Assembly (NCBI RefSeq): GCF_902706225.1 | Contig: NZ_CACSKB010000034.1 | Span: 1-46,329, forward strand | Origin: Microbacterium sp. 18062 | Lineage (GTDB): Bacteria; Actinomycetota; Actinomycetes; Actinomycetales; Microbacteriaceae | Direction of reading: 5' to 3' | Length of the DNA: 46,329 nucleotides | Shown here: positions 8,595 through 14,895 of the stretch, piece by piece | How positions within the stretch are numbered: position 1 is the stretch's first letter | Layout of the letters: every line of letters starts with the position of its first letter | Made by a program: the position numbers and the translations under genes | The notes under the pieces: generated by a model | Databases searched by the model: none | What the model was told of the DNA's origin: nothing | The model's input: the letters and a program-made list of their open reading frames with translations, nothing else

Positions 8595-8951
8595 ATGCGA
8601 CTGAGGCAGAAATTTCTGGGAATCGCCGCACTGGTGGGAGTGATCACCGTCGGAGCAGCAGTACCAGCTATGGCATTCGGCACCGGGACGGTGGGGGCAG
8701 CGCCTGGCTGCACGGGAACCGCGACCAGCGCCAGCTACCCTCGCGCAGGGGCGGGCAATGGCGCGGTGGCCTCGACGGCGGAGAGCGGCAATTTGTGCCT
8801 CAGCAAGCAGACCGTCGGGGCAGGCTTGCTCGCCGGCGGCGGAGGACTTGTGGGATTCAGCACCGCCTACGATTCGGTCGTGGTTGTCGTGACGAGCGGG
8901 ACGTTCTACGGCGGTTACCACACGTGGGGAACGAGTTCGGGCACTACGTGA
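8595..8951 (+). CDS. Small exported protein, candidate secreted peptide (unknown family)
   Basis: 118 residues. A strong Sec signal peptide (positively charged MRLRQK, hydrophobic core, AMA-F site near residue 27/28) leaves a mature chain of about 91 residues rich in Gly, Ala, Thr and Ser. There are two cysteines, C39 and C68, able to form one disulfide, a Gly run GGGG near 81-84, a hydrophobic VVVVV strand and an aromatic tail TFYGGYHTWG. AGGGGGT precedes the ATG. Position behind an ABC exporter and before a lipoprotein suggests a bacteriocin-like or signalling product and its protector. It does not match lactococcin 972 well enough to be called that. Function unproven. Confidence 0.7.
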   Translation: MRLRQKFLGIAALVGVITVGAAVPAMAFGTGTVGAAPGCTGTATSASYPRAGAGNGAVASTAESGNLCLSKQTVGAGLLAGGGGLVGFSTAYDSVVVVVTSGTFYGGYHTWGTSSGTT

Positions 8952-9544
8952 GACGCACGGTGATTGTTGTGTCGCTGGCCGCCGGCACATTCCTCTTCGC
9001 GGCGTGCGGCAGTTCGCCCGACTCCGAATCGACCTGGTCGTCCGAGGACATCAAGCAGCGCGGCGAGGATCTCCGCCGCGAAGGCGACACCTTCGCGGCG
9101 GAGATCTTCGCTGACGGAGTCGTGACAGAGGATGAGAATTGGGACGCGGCGCGCGGGTACGCCGATTGCATGATCGGGCGCGGGTATGCCGTCTCTGATC
9201 TGACCCTGAATCCACTCAATGGATTGTCGGTGATCGTGCAGGCAGACCCGTCGGGACGCAGCATTGACGTGTATAACGCTGATGAGATGGAATGCCGAAT
9301 GACGTATATGAACGAAGTTCCGGCGATGTATAAAGCCACTCATCAAGAGGTCATGGACGATGCGCTGCGTGTCGCCGTGGGCGCCTGCATGAACGACGCC
9401 GGATACCAGATACGAGATGGTGCGACCAATCACGAGGAGATGATCCCGGACCAGGCAGAGAAGGGGTGGGAACCTCAGTTCATATCCTGCGCGACCGACC
9501 TGATCGAGGAGTTGTACCCTACCCTGCCTTATTTTTCGTACTGA
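8948..9544 (+). CDS. Lipoprotein with a duplicated two-cysteine unit (unknown family)
   Basis: 198 residues from a GTG that overlaps the previous stop codon by GTGA, so the two products are coupled. The signal peptide ends in the lipobox FAAC with acylated C20. The mature part is acidic and has four further cysteines: C74 in DCMIGRGY, C116 in MECRM, C147 in ACMNDAGY and C181 in ISCATD. The repeated C-M-x-x-x-G-Y pattern indicates two copies of one unit, each with a pair of cysteines. A role as immunity or receptor partner for the small exported protein is inferred from context only. Its 3' end overlaps the convergent recombinase remnant by 16 nt. Confidence 0.72.
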   Translation: MRRTVIVVSLAAGTFLFAACGSSPDSESTWSSEDIKQRGEDLRREGDTFAAEIFADGVVTEDENWDAARGYADCMIGRGYAVSDLTLNPLNGLSVIVQADPSGRSIDVYNADEMECRMTYMNEVPAMYKATHQEVMDDALRVAVGACMNDAGYQIRDGATNHEEMIPDQAEKGWEPQFISCATDLIEELYPTLPYFSY

Positions 9545-10123
9545 GCTGCCTCGCGTGCGAGGATGCGGGAAACAGTAGATCGTCCTACACCTACAATCGT
9601 CGCGCTGTGTCGGGCGGATATGCCTTGGTCGGCGAGGGTCAGTACCTGTGCACGCTTTTCAGCCCCGATAGGCGGCCTACCAACCGGTGTTCCAGACGCG
9701 CGGGACTGCGCGATTCCCACAGTCGTGCTTTCACACATCGAAGCCGAACGGAGTTGGTGAAGCAGCGCGAACACATCTGACAGGCGAACCCCGGACGAGG
9801 TGGTATCCAACGCTGGAATCGAGATGCTGCGCAGGTGCAACCCCCGTTCCGTGATCGCAACCACCGCGTCCACGACGTTGTGCAAACTGCCGAAATTCAC
9901 TTCAGGACGGTCGACGACCACCACAGCACCGGTCTCAGCCGCACCCAGCAGTTGATTCCATCCGGGCCTCTGGGACAGCCGTGCAGGGCGCGGCCGGTCA
10001 AACAACCATCGACTGTGCGCCGGCGCTTACCAGAGCTTCAACACGACCGACCAGCGCGGAGTGATCTTCACCCTCCGCCGCCCGCACGTATCCATGAATC
10101 TGCACATCAACTACTATGCCCAT
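9529..10123 (-). pseudogene. Degenerate serine recombinase (resolvase/invertase family), frameshifted
   Basis: Two overlapping minus-strand frames together align end to end with the Tn3/gamma-delta resolvase family. The first (from ATG 10123, stop at 9998) gives IHGYVRAAEGEDHSALVG and the second, entered by a +1 shift near 9998-10005, gives VVDRPRPARLS through GRPPIGAEKR and a C-terminal helix-turn-helix VGRSTVSRILAREA. The catalytic serine of the usual YVRVS motif is alanine here (YVRAA), and the second active-site motif, usually RLDRLGR, reads VVDRPEVNFG. It therefore lacks key active-site residues even if the frameshift is bypassed. Most likely a decayed recombinase of the island. Confidence 0.72.
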
Positions 10124-10251
10124 CGGCCTCCGAGAATGACAGACCGAGGGCTGTCGGTCGCGGGGCGCGCAGAAGAGATCAATGTCCGGCAAGCGCCGAC
10201 GAGCCCTATGCCACTCGCGGCTGCCTTGCCCAGCAGCCCGTCGGCTACGGG

Positions 10252-10282
10252 GACGATTCTGGGCGGGCCGGATGCGGCGCTC
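10252..10282 (+). repeat. Right direct repeat of the island (att-like)
   Basis: Second copy of the 31-bp repeat, touching the last codon of the LacI-family gene. The single change relative to the left copy turns the minus-strand TAGAAT of the metG promoter into CAGAAT, so the promoter is probably dead here. Confidence 0.8.
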
Positions 10283-11297
10283 AGGCGCTCTCGCGCACGA
10301 CGAGATCGGTCGGCAGCGTCACCGTCCGCGGCGAGCCTCCGTCGATCACCTCGAGCAGAAGCGTGACCATCTCGGCGCTGATGCGGTCCCACGGTTGGCG
10401 CATGGTGGTCAGTGCCGGCTCGTGGGATGCGGCGAAGCCCGAGTCGTCGAACCCCGCGACCGCGACGTCCTCCGGCACGCGCAGCCCGGCCTTCCGCAGC
10501 GTCGCGATCGCGCCTGCCGCCATCATGTCGGATGCGGCGAACACCGCGTCGATGTCGCTCGTGCGCTCAAGCAGCCGCGCCATGGCGGCGGCGCCCGACT
10601 CCCGGCCGTAGTCGCCGCGCTCGACGAGCTCGGGGAGGAAGTCCTCCCCCATCTCCTGACGGAAGCCGACCAGGCGGTAGCGCCCGCCCGGGGTGTCGTC
10701 GGGGCCGGCAATGGTGGCCACCCGGCGGTGGCCCCGATCTCGCAGGTACCGGGTGATCGCTCGGGCGGAGCCCTCCTCGTCCACGGCGACGGCCGCGAGG
10801 TCGCCCTGGTGCCCGAGCGGGAGGCCGCACGAGACGGTCGGCACGCCGGCCACGAGGAGCGCGTCCAGCAACGGCTCCGACTCGTGGGAGGAGATGAGCA
10901 GCACGCCGTCGACGTGCCCCGCGCTCACGAAGTGGGTGACGTTGGCCCGCTCCTCGGGCGTGCCGGCGACGAGCAGCACGAGCGTCATCGACCGCTGCGC
11001 GAGCGCCTCGGCGGCGCCGCGCAGCAGCAGCGAGAACGTCGGATCTGCGAACAGCAGGTGCTGTGGCTCGGTGAGCAGGAACGCCAGCGAGCCGGCGCGG
11101 CCGGTCGCGAGGCTGCGGGCGTGATGGTTGGCGGTGTATCCCGTGCGGCGGATCGCATCCTCCACCGCCGACCGCGCGTCCGGCGACACCCAGTGCCCGC
11201 CGTTGATCACGCGCGAGACGGTGCCGCGGGAGACGCCGGCGGCCGCCGCGACGTCCCTGATCGTCGGGCGCCGCCGGACTGTCGTCGTCTCCTCCAC
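10281..11297 (-). CDS. LacI-family transcriptional repressor of the galactan operon
   Basis: 338 residues: N-terminal helix-turn-helix TIRDVAAAAGVSRGTVSRVI (about 12-31), a hinge helix region with ANHHARSLATGR, then a periplasmic-binding-protein-like sensor domain. The start is the GTG at 11297, 6 nt behind TAGAGT. It is transcribed divergently from the GH42 beta-galactosidase operon, and the gap between them holds two palindromes with the dyad symmetry expected of LacI operators, so it probably represses that operon until galactose or a galacto-oligosaccharide binds. Direct self-control is also possible because the operators lie within 50-125 nt of its own start. Its 3' end touches the island boundary. 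Confidence 0.92.
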   Translation of the reverse strand: MEETTTVRRRPTIRDVAAAAGVSRGTVSRVINGGHWVSPDARSAVEDAIRRTGYTANHHARSLATGRAGSLAFLLTEPQHLLFADPTFSLLLRGAAEALAQRSMTLVLLVAGTPEERANVTHFVSAGHVDGVLLISSHESEPLLDALLVAGVPTVSCGLPLGHQGDLAAVAVDEEGSARAITRYLRDRGHRRVATIAGPDDTPGGRYRLVGFRQEMGEDFLPELVERGDYGRESGAAAMARLLERTSDIDAVFAASDMMAAGAIATLRKAGLRVPEDVAVAGFDDSGFAASHEPALTTMRQPWDRISAEMVTLLLEVIDGGSPRTVTLPTDLVVRESA

Positions 11298-11303
11298 GCG
11301 AGG

Positions 11304-11309
11304 ACTCTA
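11304..11309 (-). promoter_or_regulatory. -10 element of the leaderless LacI-family gene
   Basis: TAGAGT on the minus strand ends 6 nt before the GTG start, again fitting a leaderless transcript. Confidence 0.5.
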
Positions 11310-11344
11310 CCGTCCGGCGGGGCCGATCCGCACGATTGCCGACG

Positions 11345-11372
11345 ACCGAACTGTGACCGGTCACAGTTCGGT
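11345..11372. promoter_or_regulatory. Operator O1, 28-bp perfect palindrome
   Basis: Perfect dyad with core CTGTGACCGGTCACAG, centred at 11358/11359, in the gap between the repressor and its target operon. Symmetry, the central CG and position fit a LacI-family operator. Confidence 0.8.
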
Positions 11373-11390
11373 AACGAAACGGTCACGGCC

Positions 11391-11420
11391 TTGCACGGCC
11401 GGATCCGGGCGACCGAGACT
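11391..11420 (+). promoter_or_regulatory. Candidate promoter of the galactan operon
   Basis: TTGCAC (11391-11396) and GAGACT (11415-11420) with an 18-nt spacer. The -10 is weak but overlaps operator O2, as expected for a repressed promoter. Confidence 0.35.
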
Positions 11421-11436
11421 GTGACCGGTCCCAGTC
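11417..11436. promoter_or_regulatory. Operator O2, imperfect palindrome
   Basis: GACTGTGACCGGTCCCAGTC has the same core as O1 with one mismatched pair. Its centre is 68 bp from that of O1, a distance that could allow a repression loop. Confidence 0.7.
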
Positions 11437-11476
11437 CGAGCTGGACGGGACGGCACCCCAGACCCGATGGAGCGTC

Positions 11477-13498
11477 ATGTCGGCGACACCCCCCTGGCCC
11501 GAGCTCGAGGCGATCGCCTACGGCGGCGACTACAACCCCGAGCAATGGCCTCGCGAGACCTGGCGCGAAGACGTCGCCCTCATGCGCGAGGCCGGGGTCA
11601 ACCTCGTGAGCGTCGGGATCTTCTCCTGGGCGTTGCTCGAGACCTCCGAGGGCGTCTTCGACTTCTCATGGCTCGACGAGGTCATCGACCTGCTGCACGA
11701 GAACGGCATCAGCGTCGACCTCGGCACCCCCACCGCCTCTCCCCCCGCCTGGTTCTTCGCCCGCCACCCCGACGCCCGGGTCGTCACGCGTGAGGGCGCC
11801 GTCATGGGCTTCGGGTCGCGCGGGATGGCCTCGCACTCCGCGCCCGCCTACCGCCGAGCCTCGGTCCGCATCGCGACCGAGCTGGCCCGGCGGTACGGTC
11901 GGCATCCGGCCGTCGTCCTGTGGCACGTGCACAACGAGTACGGCGTGCCCGTCGGCGAGGACTACTCACCGCACGCGGTGGTGGCCTGGCGGGAGTGGCT
12001 CCGCGCCCGGTACGGCACACTCGAGGCACTGAACAGCGCCTGGGGAACCGCGTTCTGGGGACAGCACTACGGCGAGTGGGAGCACGTCGGCGCACCCGCC
12101 GCAGCCCCCTCCGTGGTCAACCCCGCCCAGCGCCTCGACTTCGCTCGATTCACCGATCACCAGCTGCGCGCCTGCTTCGTCGCCGAGCGCGACGCCATCC
12201 GCGCACACGCCGCGCAACCGATCACGACCAACTTCATGGCCAACCAGAGTCACACCACGGACCTCTGGGCCTGGGCGCGCGAGGTCGACATCGTGTCGGA
12301 CGACCACTATCTCTGGGCACCCGACACGGAGGGTGAGATCGGGCTGGCAATCGCCGCCGACCTCACCCGGTCGGTCGGCGGCGGCAAGCCCTGGATCCTC
12401 ATGGAGCACTCGACCTCGGCGGTGAACTGGCAGCCGCAGAACGTCGCCAAGCGCCCCGGGGAGATGACCCGCAACTCCCTCACCCACCTCGGACGCGGAG
12501 CCGACGCCATCCTCTTCTTCCAGTGGCGCGCCTCCCGCTCCGGCGCGGAGAAGTTCCACTCGTCGATGCTGCCGCACGCCGGCACCGACTCCCGCGTGTT
12601 CCGCGAGGTCGTAGCCCTCGGCGAAGGCCTCGGCCGGCTCGCCGAGGTGCGCGGCTCACGCGTCCGGGCGGATGTCGCCATCCTGTGGGACTTCGAGTCG
12701 TTCTGGGCGCAAGACCTGGAATGGCGCCCGTCGGACCTGCTCGACCACGACGAGCGCATCCGCGCCTACTACGAGCGGTTCTGGCGCGACGGCATCACGG
12801 TCGACTTCGCGCTGCCGGGTCACGACCTCTCGGGGTACCGCCTCGTGGTCGCCCCCGCCCAGTACCTGCTGACCCTCGCCGACGCCGAGAACCTGACGCG
12901 GTACGTCGCCGGCGGCGGGACCCTCGTGGTCTCCTACTTCTCCGGCGTCGTCGACGAGCACGACGCGGTGCACGAGGGCGGATATCTGGCGCCGCTGCAG
13001 ACCGCGCTCGGCGTGCGGGTCGAGGAGTTCCTGCCGCTGCGCGAAGGCACGACCGCGGGCGTCGACTGGGATGGGAAACGTCTGGAGGCCGACGCCTGGA
13101 CGGAGGACCTCGTCCTCGTGGGCGCCGAGGTGCGCGCCGCCTACCTCGACGGACCCGCGCCCGGCCGGCCCGCGATCACCCGCCACCGCCACGGCAACGG
13201 CACGGGATGGTACGTGAGCACACGCCCGGACGCGGCGGGCCTGGCCGCCGTCCTGCGCGAGGTCTACGCGGATGCGGGGATCGCCCCGGCCGGCACCCCC
13301 GCCGGCCTCGAGGTCGTGCGCCGCCACGGCGAGGCGGCCGACTACGTGGTCGTCGTCAACCATGCGGACGCGCCCGCGACGCTCGCGCTCGCGGGCACCG
13401 ACCTGCTCACCGGCACCGCCTCGGACAACGGGCTCACCGTCCGCGCGGGCGGCGTCGCCGTCGTCCGCACCCATCCGTCCCTCGGGGGCCGCCACTGA
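11477..13498 (+). CDS. GH42 beta-galactosidase
   Basis: 673-residue retaining glycoside hydrolase that removes terminal galactose from beta-galactosides; here probably galacto-oligosaccharides from galactan. The (beta/alpha)8 domain spans about 8-385, with acid/base Glu154 in HVHNEYG and nucleophile Glu310 in LMEHSTSAVNW; a trimerisation domain and a small beta domain follow, as usual for GH42. There is no signal peptide, so it works in the cytoplasm on imported oligosaccharides. GGAG 4 nt before the ATG supports the start. First gene of the LacI-controlled operon. A strong hairpin follows its stop codon. Confidence 0.95.
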   Translation: MSATPPWPELEAIAYGGDYNPEQWPRETWREDVALMREAGVNLVSVGIFSWALLETSEGVFDFSWLDEVIDLLHENGISVDLGTPTASPPAWFFARHPDARVVTREGAVMGFGSRGMASHSAPAYRRASVRIATELARRYGRHPAVVLWHVHNEYGVPVGEDYSPHAVVAWREWLRARYGTLEALNSAWGTAFWGQHYGEWEHVGAPAAAPSVVNPAQRLDFARFTDHQLRACFVAERDAIRAHAAQPITTNFMANQSHTTDLWAWAREVDIVSDDHYLWAPDTEGEIGLAIAADLTRSVGGGKPWILMEHSTSAVNWQPQNVAKRPGEMTRNSLTHLGRGADAILFFQWRASRSGAEKFHSSMLPHAGTDSRVFREVVALGEGLGRLAEVRGSRVRADVAILWDFESFWAQDLEWRPSDLLDHDERIRAYYERFWRDGITVDFALPGHDLSGYRLVVAPAQYLLTLADAENLTRYVAGGGTLVVSYFSGVVDEHDAVHEGGYLAPLQTALGVRVEEFLPLREGTTAGVDWDGKRLEADAWTEDLVLVGAEVRAAYLDGPAPGRPAITRHRHGNGTGWYVSTRPDAAGLAAVLREVYADAGIAPAGTPAGLEVVRRHGEAADYVVVVNHADAPATLALAGTDLLTGTASDNGLTVRAGGVAVVRTHPSLGGRH

Positions 13499-13520
13499 CA
13501 GCGTCGGCATCCCCGCACCA

Positions 13521-13547
13521 GGGCGCCCGCCGACCGGGCGGACGCCC
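13521..13547 (+). terminator. Hairpin after the beta-galactosidase gene
   Basis: Left arm 13521-13531 pairs with 13537-13547 (10 of 11 bp) around a 5-nt loop. No U-tract; it may be a partial terminator or a stabiliser between the GH42 gene and the transporter genes. Confidence 0.5.
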
Positions 13548-13595
13548 CTCCACCGGTCGTAACGGCGCGACGTCGATGACAGCGCGCCTCGACCC

Positions 13596-13601
13596 TAGAG
13601 T
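13596..13601 (+). promoter_or_regulatory. Candidate internal -10 element before the binding-protein gene
   Basis: TAGAGT lies 18 nt before the ATG at 13620 and just upstream of a good ribosome site (AAAGGAA). Together with the hairpin upstream it suggests that the transporter genes may also have their own promoter. No clear -35. Confidence 0.3.
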
Positions 13602-13619
13602 TCTGAAAGGAACACGTCC

Positions 13620-14837
13620 ATGCGCAAGATCATCGGTATCGGCGTCGCGGCCGCCGCGTCCGCCCTCCTGCTGGCCGGGTGCTCCGGCGGAACCTCCTCC
13701 GAGGAGACCGCCGGAGGGTCCGCCGAGCTCGTCATCTGGACCGACGCGGAGCGCGAGCAGGCCATCTCCGACGCCGCCGCGGCCTTCGAGGAGGAGACCG
13801 GAGCGTCGATCACCCTCGTCCAGAAGAACTTCGAGGACCTCCGCAACGACTTCATCGCCCAGGTGCCCACCGGCGAGGGCCCCGACATCACCGTCGGCTC
13901 GCACGACTGGCTGGGCGCGCTCGTGGCCGCCGGCGTCGTCGACACGATCGACCTCGGCGACAAGGCGTCGGAGTTCGAGTCGGTCGCCCTCGAGGCGATG
14001 ACCTACGACGGCCAGCTGTACGCACTGCCGTACTCGCTCGAGACCGTGGCGCTCGTGCAGAACGTCGACCTCGTCGGCGCCGAGGCCCCGGCCACGTGGG
14101 ACGACATGATCCAGCGGGGCCTGTCCGCCGGAACCGAGCGGCCGTTCGTCATCAACACCGCCGGAGAGACCGGGGACGGCTACACGATGTACGGCTTCCA
14201 GACCTCGTTCGGCGCACCCGTGTTCGTTCAGGACGACACCGGCTCGTACACGAACGAGGTCGGCATGGGCGGCGCCGGCGGCGAGGCCTTCGCGCAGTGG
14301 CTGCACGCCAACGGCTCGGCCGGCACCGGCTACCTGTCGACCACGATCGACTACGACATCAACAACGAGCTGTTCGCGTCCGGCAAGGCGCCGTACACCG
14401 TGCAGGGCCCGTGGGCGATCAGCTCCTTCCCCGATGTCGACCTCGCGGTGAACCCCATCCCTTCGGCCGGCGGCGAGCCGGCGGCCCCCTTCGTGGGCGT
14501 GCAGGGCTTCTATCTGAGCTCGCAGAGCAAGAACGCGCTGCTCGCCCAGGAGTTCCTCGTGAACTACCTCGGCACCGAGGACGCGCAGCGCGCGCTGTAC
14601 GACGCCGATCCCCGCATCCCGGCGTGGAGCACGCTCGCCGAGGAGGTCGCCTCCGACCCGATCATCGCCGGCTTCCTCGCGTCGTCGCAGAACGGCGTGC
14701 CGATGCCCTCGATCCCCGAGATGGGGTCGGTGTGGGACTTCTGGAACGCCGCCGAGGCGCAGATCGTCAACGGCGCCGACCCGGTCGGCACCTGGACGCA
14801 GATGATCACCGACCTCGAAGGAACCCTCGCGGGTTGA
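13620..14837 (+). CDS. Sugar ABC transporter substrate-binding lipoprotein (family 1)
   Basis: 405 residues. Lipobox LAGC places the acylated cysteine at 21; the mature part is a two-lobed extracellular solute-binding protein of the maltose-binding type (VIWTDAEREQAISDAAAAFEEETG near the start, AAPFVGVQGFYLSSQSKN in the second lobe). It delivers oligosaccharides to the two permeases that follow. With GH42 and GH53 in the same operon the ligand is probably beta-1,4-galacto-oligosaccharide, as for GanS-type proteins. No ATPase gene is present in this locus; a shared MsiK-like ATPase elsewhere is expected for actinobacterial systems of this type. Confidence 0.93.
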   Translation: MRKIIGIGVAAAASALLLAGCSGGTSSEETAGGSAELVIWTDAEREQAISDAAAAFEEETGASITLVQKNFEDLRNDFIAQVPTGEGPDITVGSHDWLGALVAAGVVDTIDLGDKASEFESVALEAMTYDGQLYALPYSLETVALVQNVDLVGAEAPATWDDMIQRGLSAGTERPFVINTAGETGDGYTMYGFQTSFGAPVFVQDDTGSYTNEVGMGGAGGEAFAQWLHANGSAGTGYLSTTIDYDINNELFASGKAPYTVQGPWAISSFPDVDLAVNPIPSAGGEPAAPFVGVQGFYLSSQSKNALLAQEFLVNYLGTEDAQRALYDADPRIPAWSTLAEEVASDPIIAGFLASSQNGVPMPSIPEMGSVWDFWNAAEAQIVNGADPVGTWTQMITDLEGTLAG

Positions 14838-14843
14838 CCGGAC

Positions 14844-14872
14844 GGCGGGGCGTGCCCGGCGCCCGCCCCGCC
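14844..14872 (+). promoter_or_regulatory. Intercistronic hairpin between binding protein and permease
   Basis: GGCGGGGCG (14844-14852) pairs perfectly with CGCCCCGCC (14864-14872), loop 11 nt. Placement right after a binding-protein stop codon suggests it protects that mRNA end or reduces read-through, keeping binding protein in excess over permease. Confidence 0.55.
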
Positions 14873-14895
14873 CCCTTCCTCTGACAGGAGCAGAC

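Larger units (their letters stand above)
5314..10282. mobile_element. Genomic island, about 5 kb, between 31-bp direct repeats
   Basis: The segment lies between metG and the LacI-family gene, bounded by direct repeats of 31 bp. Inside, base composition drops (one sampled 60-nt stretch at 9301 is 47% G+C, against 65% for one sampled in the kinase cluster) and A+T-rich codons such as TTA, ATA and GTA appear that are nearly absent outside. Contents: an ABC export cassette, a small exported protein, a lipoprotein and a frameshifted serine recombinase. Transfer is inferred; the recombinase is degenerate, so the element is probably no longer mobile on its own. Confidence 0.75.

Noticed and set aside
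8595..8951. Calling the small exported protein a lactococcin 972 family bacteriocin
   Set aside because: The context is suggestive, but the sequence lacks the aromatic pattern and C-terminal features I associate with that family; left as unknown.
8489..9544. One continuous frame from an ATG at 8489 through the lipoprotein
   Set aside because: It would read through the exported-protein gene in a second frame. The signal peptide and lipobox at the GTG 8948 and the GTGA overlap define the real start.
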